Below, piece by piece: positions 23,822 to 32,457 of a stretch of DNA of 36,939 bases. The stretch spans positions 1-36,939 of the forward strand of contig NZ_BATB01000038.1 of NCBI RefSeq assembly GCF_000466965.1. Direction: 5' to 3'. Each line of letters starts with the position of its first letter. Within the stretch, counting starts at the first letter, position 1. Source of the stretch: Limimaricola cinnabarinus LL-001. GTDB lineage: Bacteria > Pseudomonadota > Alphaproteobacteria > Rhodobacterales > Rhodobacteraceae. Below the pieces are notes generated by a model that saw only the letters and a list, made by a program, of their open reading frames with translations, was not told where the DNA came from and did no database searches. The position numbers and the translations under genes were made by a program.

Positions 23822-24772
23822 TCAGTCGTAGAGCACGGCCTGGATCTCTTCGTCGTCGATGTTCGACTGGTCGTAGTAGTAGAAGCCGGTGTCGATCACC
23901 TCGGGCAGCTCCTCGCCGTTCATTGCGGCGATGGCGGCCTTCACGGTCTCATAGCCGATGCCGACCGGGTTCTGGGTGATCGCGCCGGCCATCTCGCCGC
24001 TGCGGATCGCGTCGGTCTGCGCCTTGCCGGAATCGTAGCCGATGACGGTCACCTCGTCGGTGCCCATTTCGCGCACGGCGTTGACGATGCCGATGGCGGA
24101 GCCTTCGTTGGTGCCGAACATGCCGTTCAGGTCGGGGTTGGCGGTAAGGATCGCCTTGGCGACCTCGGTCGATTGCAGCTGGTCGCCCGCGCCGTATTGC
24201 ACGCTCACCACCTCGATCTCGGGGTATTCGCTCTCCATGCGGTTCAGGAAGCCGTCGCGGCGGTCGATACCGGTGCGGCTCGTCTGGTCATGCGCGACGA
24301 CGGCGACCTTGCCCGCCCCGCCGATGAGCTCGGCCATCTTGTCGGCCGCAAGGCTCGCGGCGGCGACGTTGTCGGTGGTGGTGGTGGTGGCGGGGATGTC
24401 GCTGTCGACGCCGCTGTCGAAGGCGATGACCGGGATGCCCGCCTCGTCGGCCTGACGCAGCAGCGGGATCGCGGCCTGGCTGTCGAGGGCGGCAAAGCCG
24501 ATGGCGCCGGGGTTGTTGGCGAGTGCCGCGGCGAGCATGTCGATCTGGCGGTCCACCATGGTCTCGTTGTCGGGGCCTTCAAAGGTGATGCGAACGCCCA
24601 TCTCCTCGGCCGCCTGATCGGCGCCGGTTTTGACCGCCTGCCAGAACTGGTGCTGGAAGCCCTTGGAGATCAAGGGGATGAAGACCTCGCCGTCCTGAGC
24701 ATGGACGGCGGGGGCCGCGCCAAGAGTTAGGGTGAGCCCGAGGGCGCCGATGAGCGCGCGACGTGAAAGCAT
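23822..24772 (-). CDS. Sugar ABC transporter substrate-binding protein (RbsB-like, family 2)
   Basis: The 316-residue periplasmic protein has a signal peptide (MLSRRALIGALGLTLTLGAAPAVHA/QDG). The type I periplasmic-binding fold shows KGFQHQFWQAVKTGADQAAEEMG, the hinge-region FDSGVDSD, GIDRRDGFLNRM, FGTNEGSAIGIV and VIGYDSGKAQ, all typical of ribose/xylose/fucose-type binders. GGAGGAG precedes the ATG. It is the distal gene of the operon uxaA, SDR remnant, ATPase, permease, binder, and is followed by a terminator. Ligand by context: L-fucose or a related 6-deoxy sugar or aldose. Confidence 0.9.
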   Translation of the reverse strand: MLSRRALIGALGLTLTLGAAPAVHAQDGEVFIPLISKGFQHQFWQAVKTGADQAAEEMGVRITFEGPDNETMVDRQIDMLAAALANNPGAIGFAALDSQAAIPLLRQADEAGIPVIAFDSGVDSDIPATTTTTDNVAAASLAADKMAELIGGAGKVAVVAHDQTSRTGIDRRDGFLNRMESEYPEIEVVSVQYGAGDQLQSTEVAKAILTANPDLNGMFGTNEGSAIGIVNAVREMGTDEVTVIGYDSGKAQTDAIRSGEMAGAITQNPVGIGYETVKAAIAAMNGEELPEVIDTGFYYYDQSNIDDEEIQAVLYD

Positions 24773-24838
24773 GGTGTTTCTCCTCCGTTGGTGATTGGCC
24801 CGGCCTCGTTGCGGGACGGGGTCGTATCGCGCCGCCTC

Positions 24839-25843
24839 TCAGGACGGCTTGCGGCGCATCATGTCGGCATAGACCGCCAGGATGATGATCGCGCCGGTGA
24901 CGACGGTCTGCCATTCCTGCGCGACCGACAGCACACGCAGCCCGTTGGTCAGCACCGCCATGATCAGTGCGCCGATGAGGGAGCCCAGGATCGAGCCGCG
25001 CCCGCCCGAGAGCGAGGTGCCGCCGATCACCACCGCGGCGATGGCCTCGAGCTCGTAGCCCAGGCCGAGCGCGGGCTGCGCCGAGTTGAGCCGCGAGGCG
25101 ATGAGCAGCCCCGCCACGCCGACGATGGCGCCTGCCAGCGCATAGATGGCGATCTTCCAGCGGTCGGTGTTCACCCCCGACAGGCGCACCGATTCCTCGT
25201 TCGACCCCAGCGCGAAGCAGTAGCGGCCAAGGACGGTGCGATTGAGGATGTAGGCCGCCACGGCGGCGACGATGAAGAGGATCAGCACGCCGTTGGGCAG
25301 CGGCAGGGCGGGAAACACCTCGCCCAAAACCGAGCCGCGCGAGATCTCCGAAAAACCGGGCGTGTCGTTGAAGTAGATCGGCCGCGTGCCCGAGATCACG
25401 AGGCTCAGCCCCTTGAGGATCAGCATCATCCCGAGCGTGGCGATGAAGGGCGGGATCTTCATCTTGGCCACGAATGTGCCCGAGCAGGAGCCGCAGAAGG
25501 CCCCCGTCGCGATCGCGGCCATGACACCGAAGAGAAGCGGCAGGCCGAGGAAGGTCAGCACCACGCCGGTGATCACCGCCGTGAAGGTCATCATGGTGCC
25601 GACCGAGAGATCGATGCCGCCGGTGATGATCACCAGCGTCACCGCGATCGCCAGCACGCCGTTGACCGATGTCGCCTGCAGGATCGCGATCATGTTCGAG
25701 GTCTGCATGAAGTTGGGCGAGGCGATCGAGAAGCCGATCAGGAGGACGATCAGGCTGGCGAAGGCCAGAAGCTTCTGATGCGTGACCGCCATCAGCAGGC
25801 GCGACAGCGCCGATTTGGGGGCATCGGTCGAAAGGGTGGTCAT
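24839..25843 (-). CDS. Sugar ABC transporter permease (RbsC-like)
   Basis: The 334-residue inner-membrane protein has about 8-10 hydrophobic helices. It carries the family motif [11 protein letters not shown] (after VTLVIITG) and the conserved [42 protein letters not shown] (the EAA-like loop contacting the ATPase) and [22 protein letters not shown]. Start ATG 25843 overlaps the ATPase stop (ATGA); the preceding long in-frame extension is antisense shadow. It would form a homodimeric channel with the ATPase at 25840-27366 and the binder at 23822-24772. Confidence 0.92.
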   Translation of the reverse strand: MTTLSTDAPKSALSRLLMAVTHQKLLAFASLIVLLIGFSIASPNFMQTSNMIAILQATSVNGVLAIAVTLVIITGGIDLSVGTMMTFTAVITGVVLTFLGLPLLFGVMAAIATGAFCGSCSGTFVAKMKIPPFIATLGMMLILKGLSLVISGTRPIYFNDTPGFSEISRGSVLGEVFPALPLPNGVLILFIVAAVAAYILNRTVLGRYCFALGSNEESVRLSGVNTDRWKIAIYALAGAIVGVAGLLIASRLNSAQPALGLGYELEAIAAVVIGGTSLSGGRGSILGSLIGALIMAVLTNGLRVLSVAQEWQTVVTGAIIILAVYADMMRRKPS

Positions 25844-27366
25844 ATCGCCTCCTCCGCGCCGGTCAGCGCCGATCCGCGCCGCGTGGCCAGTTCCATGATG
25901 TGTTCCTGGGTGGTCTCCGCGCCGCCGGGCAGGATGCCGGTCAGCCGCCCCTCGCACATCACTGCGATGCGGTGCGCGAGACGCATCACCTCCGGCAGTT
26001 CGGACGAGATCACGATGATCGCGCGGCCCTGCGCGGCCAGCGCTTCGAGGAGCGCGTAGATCTCGGACTTCGCGCCGACGTCGATGCCGCGCGTCGGCTC
26101 GTCGAAGATCAGCACGTCGCAGTCGCGCAGGAGCCACTTGGCGATGACGACCTTCTGCTGGTTGCCGCCCGAGAGCAGCCGCACGTCCTGCTCGTCCGAG
26201 GGGGTGCGGATGCCAAGGCGTTCGATATAGTCGAGCGCCGTGCGCTTCATCGCCGCCTCGTCGAGCACACCCGCGCGGTTGGTGAAACGGCCGAGATCGG
26301 CCATGGCGACATTGGCGCGCACGCTCATGTCGACGGCGAGGCCGAAATGCTTGCGATCCTCGGACAGATAGCCGATGCCCGCCTGCACGGCGGCGTGCGG
26401 GTGGCGGATGTCCACCGCCTTGCCCGCGACGCGGATCTCGCCCGCATCGCGCGGATCGGCGCCGAAGATGATCCGCGCCACCTCGGTCCGGCCCGCGCCC
26501 ATCAGCCCGGCAATGCCGAGGATCTCGCCCTTGCGCACCGAAAAGCTGACGTCGCGCACCTCCTTGCCGCGCGACAGGCCGCGCACCTCGAGCGCCACCG
26601 CGCTCGCGCTGGTGTCGGGGATCACCGGCGCGCTCTGCGTTACCTCGCGGCCCACCATCAGCTGGATGATCCGCGACAGCGGCGTCCGGGCGGCATCGAG
26701 CGTGTCGATATGGGCGCCGTCGCGCAGGATGGTGACGCGGTCGGCGATACGCTTGATCTCGTCCATGCGGTGGCTGATGTAGACGATGCCGACGCCCTTG
26801 GTTTTGAGGGTGTCGATCACGCGAAACAGCTCGGCGATCTCGGCGTCGTTGAGCGCGGCAGTCGGCTCGTCCATGATCAGCACGCGCGGATCGTAGGACA
26901 GCGCCTTGGCGATCTCGATCAATTGCTGGCGGGCGATGGTCTGGGCGCCGACGGGGGCGCGCGGGTCCATCCTGAGCTGAAGCTGGGCAAAGATCTCCTC
27001 GCAGCGCCGGTTCAGCGCCGCCTCGTCGAGCCGCCCGAAGCTGCGGCGCGGCTCGCGCCCGATCAGCACGTTCTGCGCCGCCGTCAGATCGTTCATCAGG
27101 CTCAGTTCCTGATGGATGATGCCGATCCCCAGCCTTTGGGCGGCGCGCGGGCTGTCGGGGGCAGCGGGGTGGCCATCGACGAGCATCTCGCCGCCGTCGC
27201 GCGGATAGATGCCCGACATGATCTTCATCAACGTCGATTTGCCCGCGCCATTCTCGCCCATCAGGGCGTGAACCTCGCCCGCGCGCAGGTCGAAATTCAC
27301 GCTCCTGAGCGCGTGAACGCCCGGAAAACGTTTTTCGATCCCCCTCATCTCGACCAGGTAACTCAT
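25840..27366 (-). CDS. Sugar ABC transporter ATP-binding protein (RbsA-like, duplicated ATPase)
   Basis: The 508-residue protein has two ABC cassettes, as in RbsA/XylG/MglA. The first has Walker [10 protein letters not shown] and Walker [12 protein letters not shown], with the signature region degenerate ([12 protein letters not shown]). The second has the Walker A replaced by GLMGAGRTE, an intact signature [16 protein letters not shown] and Walker [16 protein letters not shown]. This asymmetry is normal for the family. ATG 27366 matches the usual start and follows GGGAGGG. It lies 34 bp after the SDR remnant, overlaps the permease and powers import of a monosaccharide, probably L-fucose by context. 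Confidence 0.93.
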   Translation of the reverse strand: MSYLVEMRGIEKRFPGVHALRSVNFDLRAGEVHALMGENGAGKSTLMKIMSGIYPRDGGEMLVDGHPAAPDSPRAAQRLGIGIIHQELSLMNDLTAAQNVLIGREPRRSFGRLDEAALNRRCEEIFAQLQLRMDPRAPVGAQTIARQQLIEIAKALSYDPRVLIMDEPTAALNDAEIAELFRVIDTLKTKGVGIVYISHRMDEIKRIADRVTILRDGAHIDTLDAARTPLSRIIQLMVGREVTQSAPVIPDTSASAVALEVRGLSRGKEVRDVSFSVRKGEILGIAGLMGAGRTEVARIIFGADPRDAGEIRVAGKAVDIRHPHAAVQAGIGYLSEDRKHFGLAVDMSVRANVAMADLGRFTNRAGVLDEAAMKRTALDYIERLGIRTPSDEQDVRLLSGGNQQKVVIAKWLLRDCDVLIFDEPTRGIDVGAKSEIYALLEALAAQGRAIIVISSELPEVMRLAHRIAVMCEGRLTGILPGGAETTQEHIMELATRRGSALTGAEEAI

Positions 27367-27400
27367 CCGCGCAGGCCCTCCCAAACCCTTGGCGTTCCGA

Positions 27401-27622
27401 TCAGATCTTGACGCCTCCCTCGACCGGCGCGGCCTGCCCGGTGATGAAGCGGCTGTCGTCCGACAAGAGATGCAGGACGCTCGGCGTCAGATCCTCGACC
27501 ATGGCCCGCCGGCCCATCGGCTGTCGCGCGACGGCCTCCTGTTCCGCCCGCACCGGATCGGGGGTCGCGCCGATGCCCTGACCGGCCGCCGTGATCGATA
27601 TGATCCTGTCGTTCAGCGCCAT
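27401..27622 (-). pseudogene. SDR remnant with large internal deletion (2-keto-3-deoxy-L-fuconate dehydrogenase-like)
   Basis: The 73-codon frame is made of the two ends of a short-chain dehydrogenase. Residues 1-19 are the start of a Rossmann fold (IISITAAGQGIGA). From about residue 20 the sequence is the C-terminal end: TPDPVRAEQEAVARQPMGR, then [21 protein letters not shown]. The central 180-190 residues, including NNAG and the YxxxK catalytic pair, are gone, so it cannot be active. The TAAGQGIG and ARQPMGR motifs recall 2-keto-3-deoxy-L-fuconate dehydrogenases of the oxidative fucose pathway, which fits the neighbours. It keeps a good ribosome-binding site (GGGGGAG) and an open frame, so the deletion is in frame, perhaps across a short repeat in GGCGCG sequence, or it is an assembly collapse. 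Confidence 0.75.
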
Positions 27623-27647
27623 CGCGTCTCCCCCCGCATGCTTCGCC

Positions 27648-29165
27648 TCACATCACCGCGCCGATCTGCCATGGCACGAATTCGACCCCGCCGAAGCCCA
27701 GCGTCTCGCTGCGGGTCCGTTCGCCGGAGGCGGTGCGGATCAGCATCTCGAAGATCTCGCGGCCCTTGTCGTCGAGCCCGACGCCATCGCTGACGATGTC
27801 GCCGCAATTGATGTCCATGTCCTCCGACATCCGGCGATACATGTCCGAATTGGTGGCGATCTTGATGCAGGGCGTGGGCATGTAGCCCGAGACCGAGCCG
27901 CGCCCGGTGGTAAAGACGATGAGGTTGGCGCCCGAGGCGATCTGGCCGGTGACCGAGCAGGGGTCGAAGCCGGGGCTGTCCATGAAGACGAAGCCGCGTT
28001 TGTCGATCTTCTCGCCGAAGAGATAGACGTCCGTCAGCGGCGCGCTGCCGCTCTTGGCCACCGCGCCGAGCGATTTCTCAAGGATCGTCGTCAGCCCGCC
28101 GCGCTTGTTGCCGGGCGAGGGATTGTTGTCCATCTCGCCATGGTTGCGGGCGGTATAATCCTCCCACCAGCGGATGCGGTCGATCAGCTTTTCGCCCACC
28201 TCGACCGAAGCCGCGCGGCGGGTGAGCAGGTGCTCGGCGCCGTAGATCTCGGAGGTTTCCGACAGGATGGTGGTGCCGCCATGGCGCACCAGCAGGTCCG
28301 AGGCCATGCCGAGCGCGGGGTTGGCGGTGATGCCCGAATAGCCGTCCGATCCGCCGCATTGCATCCCCACGGTGAGATGCGCGACGGAGGCGGGGGCGCG
28401 GCGGGCTTTGTTGGCGAGCGTTGCGATGCCGCGCAGCTCGTCGAGCCCCTTTTCGATGGTCCTGCGGGTGCCGCCCTCGTGCTGGATCGTCATGTAGCGC
28501 AGCGTCCCGTCGGCACGGATCGGACGCCCGCCGACGAGATCGGAGATCTGCATCACCTCGCAACCCAGACCGATCAGCAGGATGCCCCCGAAATTGGGGT
28601 GTTGGGCATAGCCCGACAGCGTGCGGAACAGCGTGGCGTAGCCCTCGTTCTCGCCCGACATGCCGCAGCCGGTGCCATGGGTGATCGGCACGATGCCGTC
28701 GATGTTGTCATGACCGTCGAGCAGGCCGGATGTCTCGGCCGCCTCGGCGATGAAGCGCGCGACCGAGCCCGAGCAGTTCACCGAGGTCAGGATGCCGATG
28801 TAGTTGCGCGTGCCGACCCGCCCGTCGGCGCGGTGATAGCCCATGAAGCTGCGGTCCTCGGAGCTCGGGGCGAGGGGCGCATTCTCGCTGGCGTGGGCAT
28901 AGTCGCGGCTGTGCTCTCCCATGCCCAGGTTGTGCACATGGACATGCTCGCCCACGGCGATGTCGGCCCTGGCCTGACCGATGATCTGGCCATAGCGCAG
29001 CACGTTCTCGCCCGCCCGGATCGGTGCTGTAGCGACCTTGTGGCCTTGGCCGACCGGCTGCAGAAGCCGCGGCGCGCCCTGCGTCTCCCCGGGCGCGATG
29101 TCGCCAAGCGCGATCGCGACATTGTCCTGCGGGTGGAGGGTCAGCAGTCTGGGCGGCTGGTTCAC
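27648..29165 (-). CDS. UxaA-family dehydratase (altronate/galactarate dehydratase type), probable L-fuconate dehydratase
   Basis: The 505-residue enzyme has an N-terminal SAF domain (about 1-95: LTLHPQDNVAIALGDI to HVHNLG) fused to the UxaA/GarD catalytic domain. Catalytic-domain motifs are GYHRADGRVGTRN, HGTGCGMSGENEGY, MQCGGSDGYSGITANPALG, MDSPGFDPCSVTGQ and INCGDIV, which supply the metal-binding Cys/His residues. Family enzymes dehydrate hexonates or hexarates in an Fe(II)- or Mn(II)-dependent way. The start is GTG 29165 after AGAGGAGG. As the gene faces aldose dehydrogenase, mutarotase and lactonase genes of a fucose-like pathway, the substrate is probably the resulting 6-deoxyhexonate (L-fuconate), a task usually done by enolase-superfamily FucD. 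D-altronate is the main alternative. Confidence 0.85.
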   Translation of the reverse strand: MNQPPRLLTLHPQDNVAIALGDIAPGETQGAPRLLQPVGQGHKVATAPIRAGENVLRYGQIIGQARADIAVGEHVHVHNLGMGEHSRDYAHASENAPLAPSSEDRSFMGYHRADGRVGTRNYIGILTSVNCSGSVARFIAEAAETSGLLDGHDNIDGIVPITHGTGCGMSGENEGYATLFRTLSGYAQHPNFGGILLIGLGCEVMQISDLVGGRPIRADGTLRYMTIQHEGGTRRTIEKGLDELRGIATLANKARRAPASVAHLTVGMQCGGSDGYSGITANPALGMASDLLVRHGGTTILSETSEIYGAEHLLTRRAASVEVGEKLIDRIRWWEDYTARNHGEMDNNPSPGNKRGGLTTILEKSLGAVAKSGSAPLTDVYLFGEKIDKRGFVFMDSPGFDPCSVTGQIASGANLIVFTTGRGSVSGYMPTPCIKIATNSDMYRRMSEDMDINCGDIVSDGVGLDDKGREIFEMLIRTASGERTRSETLGFGGVEFVPWQIGAVM

Positions 29166-29209
29166 GTCGCGCCTCCTCTGGCTGGCGAACAAAGCTTCCG
29201 TTAGGGAAA

Positions 29210-29238
29210 TTGCTAGCTTTACTAAAATTACCTGTCAA
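29210..29238 (-). promoter_or_regulatory. Predicted promoter of the UxaA-ABC transporter operon
   Basis: On the minus strand a perfect TTGACA (29238-29233) and TAGCAA (29215-29210) are separated by 17 bp. The surrounding 60 bp are AT-rich and include the repeated half-site TGTCA (29234-29238 and 29245-29249), possibly bound by the divergent GntR regulator. Confidence 0.45.
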
Positions 29239-29265
29239 CTAACATGTCAGTCTAGGAGGTGCGAA

Positions 29266-29963
29266 ATGCCCAAAGCAGACCCCGCTCTGGATATCGGCGG
29301 CATGGAAGGCCCGCTCGGCCAGCGGGTCTATGTCACGTTGCGCGACGCGATCCTCGACATGTCGCTCGTGCCCGGAACGGTGCTGCGCAAGGGCGCGCTG
29401 TGCGAGCAGCTCGGCGTTTCGCGATCGCCCGTGGCCGAGGCGTGGGGCGGCTGTCCTCTGACGGGCTTGTCGACATCATTCCGCAATCGGCCACCCGCGT
29501 GTCGCGCTTTTCGATGACCGAACTGCGCGAAGAGAATTTCCTGCGCGAAGCGGTGGAGGTGGCGGCGGTGGCGCGGGTCGCGCAGATCAGGACCGACGCT
29601 CAGCTCGCCCGGCTGTCACGGAACCTGAAGCTGCAAGGGCTGCTCGTCGAGGATGGCGATTTTCAGGGCTTCTTCGAGGCCGATCTTGAATTTCACGAGC
29701 TGATCCTCGGATTTACCGGCTTTCCCAAGGTGGCGCTCGTGGTGGGGCAGATGTCGTTTCAACTGCGCCGCGCGCGGATGCTGATCCTGCCCGAGGCGGG
29801 TCGCCCGGCCGAAACGCTGGACGAGCACGGGGCCATCATGCGGGCGATCGAGGCGCGGGACGCCGAGGCCGCGCGTGCGGCGATGTCGCGCCACCTGCGC
29901 CAGCTGATCCACAGGATCGAACCGCTCGAACTTCACCACCCCGAATATTTCCGGCCCAGCTGA
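29266..29963 (+). CDS. GntR family regulator, FCD subfamily (module E); one frameshift
   Basis: The regulator has a winged HTH (LVPGTVLRKGALCEQLGVSRSPVAEAL, about 36-62 after correction) and an FCD domain (EADLEFHELILGF, LDEHGAIMRAIEARD, RHLRQLIHRIEPL). ATG 29266 follows TAGGAGGT, the best ribosome-binding site in the window. At 29442/29443 a base is missing: VAEAWGG should read VAEALGRLSSDGLVDIIPQSATRVSRF, which continues in the next frame. Restoring one base (GCGTGG to GCGCTGG) gives 232 residues. It is divergent from uxaA and begins the plus-strand fucose operon, so it probably controls both directions. Confidence 0.83.
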
Positions 29964-29970
29964 AAGGGAC

Positions 29971-31023
29971 ATGATGACACGCAAGGACACCGTACCGCTG
30001 AACGGGCGCACGCCCTCGCCGGTCCACCTGTCGCGCTTGGGCTTCGGTGGAGCGCCCTTGGGCAATCTCTACCGCAAGATCGAGGAGCGCGCGGCGCAGG
30101 AGACGCTCGACGCGGCCTGGGCGGCCGGGATCCGCTATTTCGACACGGCCCCGCAATACGGGCTGGGCCGCTCGGAGATGCGGCTGGCCGAGGCGCTGCG
30201 GCGCTTCGATCCGGATCAGGTGACGCTTTCGACCAAGGTGGGGCGGCTCCTGCTCGACTGCGCCCCCGAGGAGGTGACGCCCGAGGCCTTCGTCGACGTG
30301 CCGCAAAAGCGCATCGTCTTCGACTACACCCATGACGGCATCATGCGCAGCTTCGAGGACAGCATCGCCCGGCTCGGCACCGACCGGATCGACATGCTGT
30401 TCCTGCATGATCTCGACGCGGGCACGCATGGGCAGGCGGGCGAGGACGAGAACCTTCGCCAGCTCTTCAGCGAGGGCGGCTACCGCGCGCTGACCGATCT
30501 GCGCGACGCGGGTCGCATTTCGGCGATCGGCGCGGGGGTGAACGCCTGGCGGGTCTGCGAGAGGCTCTTGGGCGAGGCGGAGTTCGACGGCTTCCTGCTG
30601 GCCGGGCGCTACACGCTTCTGGAGCAGACCGCGCTCGACAGCTTCCTGCCGCTCTGCGAAAGGCGCGATGTCGGGATCATATTGGGCGGACCCTACAACT
30701 CGGGCATTCTCGCCACCGGCGCCGCCCCCGGCGCGCGCTACGACTATGCGCCAGCGCCCGAGGCGGTGCTGGAGCGGGTGCGCCGGATCGAGGCGGTTTG
30801 CACCGCCCATGCGACGCCGCTCATTGCCGTGGCACTGCAGTTCCCGCTCGCGCATGCGGCGGTCAGATCGGTGATCCCCGGCGCTTCCAGCGCGGACGAG
30901 GTGCGCCGCAACGTCGAGATCCTGCAAACGCCGGTGCCGCCCGCGCTCTGGTCCGACCTGAAGGGCGAGGGGCTGATCCGCGCCGATGCGCCCGTGCCCG
31001 AGGAGACGCCCCATGCTGCGTGA
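29971..31023 (+). CDS. Aldo/keto reductase, D-threo-aldose 1-dehydrogenase / L-fucose dehydrogenase type
   Basis: This 350-residue TIM-barrel oxidoreductase would oxidise an aldopyranose (L-fucose, also D-arabinose or L-galactose in relatives) to the 1,5-lactone with NAD(P)+. The AKR tetrad is D58, Y63 (FDTAPQYG), K89 (LSTKVG) and the His of MLFLHDLD. VHLSRLGFGGAPLGNLY, the FDYTHDGIMRSFEDSIARLGTDRIDM stretch and VIPGASSADEVRRN are typical of this branch. Two adjacent ATGs (29971, 29974) are possible; the second has better spacing from AAAGGG. Its 3' end overlaps fucU by 11 bp, and the next two genes give the companion mutarotase and lactonase, strongly supporting the assignment. Confidence 0.88.
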   Translation: MMTRKDTVPLNGRTPSPVHLSRLGFGGAPLGNLYRKIEERAAQETLDAAWAAGIRYFDTAPQYGLGRSEMRLAEALRRFDPDQVTLSTKVGRLLLDCAPEEVTPEAFVDVPQKRIVFDYTHDGIMRSFEDSIARLGTDRIDMLFLHDLDAGTHGQAGEDENLRQLFSEGGYRALTDLRDAGRISAIGAGVNAWRVCERLLGEAEFDGFLLAGRYTLLEQTALDSFLPLCERRDVGIILGGPYNSGILATGAAPGARYDYAPAPEAVLERVRRIEAVCTAHATPLIAVALQFPLAHAAVRSVIPGASSADEVRRNVEILQTPVPPALWSDLKGEGLIRADAPVPEETPHAA

Positions 31024-31441
31024 CATCCCCCCGATCCTGTCGCCCGATCTTTTGTGGAGCCTTCGGGCCATGGGCCACGGAGACGATATCGTCATCGCCG
31101 ACGCCAATTTCCCCGCCACGGCGTTGGGGGCCCGGTGTCATCGCCTCGACGGGATCTCGGCCACCGAGGTGCTGGAGGCGGTGCTGCGGGTCCTGCCGCT
31201 CGACAGCTTCGTGGCCGAGCCCGCGCTGGTGATGGAGGTGGTGGGCGATGCGGCCGCCGTTCCGCCCGTCGTGGAGGCGTTCGGGCGGATCGTCGAGGCG
31301 ACGGCGGACAACCCCGCGCCGCTGGGCCGGTTGGAGCGCTTTGCCTTCTACGAGCGCGCACGCGGGGCCTTCGCCATCGTGCAGACCGGCGAGAGCCGTC
31401 TCTACGGCAACATCATCCTCAAGAAGGGCGTCATCGGGTGA
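31013..31441 (+). CDS. fucU: L-fucose mutarotase (RbsD/FucU family)
   Basis: The 142-residue protein interconverts sugar anomers to supply the form used by the dehydrogenase. FucU features are LSPDLLWSLRAMGHGDDIVIADANFPA (the catalytic His of GHGD and the acidic D-A-N/H motif) and ERFAFYERARGAFAIVQTGESRLYGNIILKKGV. The C-terminal Tyr-Gly-Asn is the usual substrate-binding end. ATG 31013 follows AGGAG inside the end of the preceding gene; similarity starts here. It overlaps the lactonase start as GTGA. Confidence 0.93.
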   Translation: MLRDIPPILSPDLLWSLRAMGHGDDIVIADANFPATALGARCHRLDGISATEVLEAVLRVLPLDSFVAEPALVMEVVGDAAAVPPVVEAFGRIVEATADNPAPLGRLERFAFYERARGAFAIVQTGESRLYGNIILKKGVIG

Positions 31442-32256
31442 TCATCGACGCGCATCAGCATTTCTGGCGGCTCGACCGGGGCGACTATGGCTGGCTGACA
31501 CCGGATCTGGCCCCGATCCACCGCGATTTCGGCCCGTCCGATCTTGAGCCGCATCTCGCGCGCCACGGGATCGGCGGCACCGTCCTCGTGCAGGCGGCAC
31601 CGACGCTGGCCGAAACCGGATACCTGCTGGATCTGGCCACCAAGACCGCCTTCGTGCGCGGCGTGGTCGGCTGGGTCGATTTCGAGGCGCATGATGCGCC
31701 CGACGAGATCGCGCGTCTCGCCGCGCATCCCAAGCTGGTCGGCCTGCGCCCGATGATCCAGGACATCGCCGATGACGACTGGATGCTGCGCCCCGATCTG
31801 TCGCCCGCCTTCGAGGCGATGATCCGCCATGACCTGACCTTCGACGCGCTGGTGCTGCCCCGGCACCTGCCGCGTCTGCGCCGGCTTCTGGCGCGCCATC
31901 CCGCGCTGCGCTGCGTGATCGACCATGGCGCCAAGCCCGAGATCGCCCACGGCCGCTTCGACGATTGGGCAGCGCAGATGACGGCGCTGGCCCATGAAAC
32001 GGCGGTCTGCTGCAAGCTGTCGGGCCTTCTGACCGAGGCGGGCGCGGGCGCGGGCCGCGCAAAGGTGGCGCCCTATGCCGCGCATCTTTTTGCGCAATTC
32101 GGTCCCTCGCGGCTCATCTGGGGCAGCGACTGGCCGGTCCTGACCCTCGCGACCAGCTACGAAAGCTGGTTCGAAATGGCCCGATCCTTCGTCTCGAACG
32201 CGCAGGACCGGCAGGCCGTGTTCGGCGGGACCGCCGTGGCGCTCTACCGGCTCTGA
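31438..32256 (+). CDS. L-fuconolactonase-like amidohydrolase (COG3618)
   Basis: The 272-residue metal-dependent hydrolase opens a sugar-acid lactone, here probably L-fucono-1,5-lactone made by the aldo/keto reductase. The family begins IIDAHQHFW (metal-binding HxH). It continues with LVQAAPTLAETGYLLDLA, VGWVDFEA, LVGLRPMIQDIADDDW, the histidine in CVIDHGAKP, CCKLSGLLTEA and the C-terminal SRLIWGSDWPVL with the active-site Asp. GTG 31438 overlaps the fucU stop and is the only sensible start. A rhamnonolactonase is the nearest alternative. Confidence 0.88.
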   Translation: MIIDAHQHFWRLDRGDYGWLTPDLAPIHRDFGPSDLEPHLARHGIGGTVLVQAAPTLAETGYLLDLATKTAFVRGVVGWVDFEAHDAPDEIARLAAHPKLVGLRPMIQDIADDDWMLRPDLSPAFEAMIRHDLTFDALVLPRHLPRLRRLLARHPALRCVIDHGAKPEIAHGRFDDWAAQMTALAHETAVCCKLSGLLTEAGAGAGRAKVAPYAAHLFAQFGPSRLIWGSDWPVLTLATSYESWFEMARSFVSNAQDRQAVFGGTAVALYRL

Positions 32257-32457
32257 TCGCTGCCGCGGGGCCGACATCGTCCACCGCGCCGCCGAAGCGC
32301 TCGACGGTTCTGTGGCAGGACAGTCATTGACCAACCAGCCGAAACAGTCGCGATCCGTTCGCCTCAGAAATGCCCGACTTCTTAGCAAGAAGTTTACAGG
32401 GCGGCGCAGACCTGCGGATTTGGCGGGCTGGCGCAACGGAATACAAGGATCGGGACG
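32257..32457. other. Intergenic region between lactonase and Cache protein
   Basis: The 201-bp gap carries a 7-bp hairpin (32377-32393, ACTTCTT AGC AAGAAGT) followed by TTTAC. It could be a weak terminator for the fucose operon or a regulatory site for the signalling pair. No coding frame is convincing. Confidence 0.4.

Noticed and set aside
24788..26059. 423-codon plus-strand open frame opposite the ABC permease
   Set aside because: Charged low-complexity shadow of the permease gene.
27401..27622. A genuine new 73-residue small protein
   Set aside because: Both halves align with the two ends of one SDR family, so deletion explains it better than a novel small gene.
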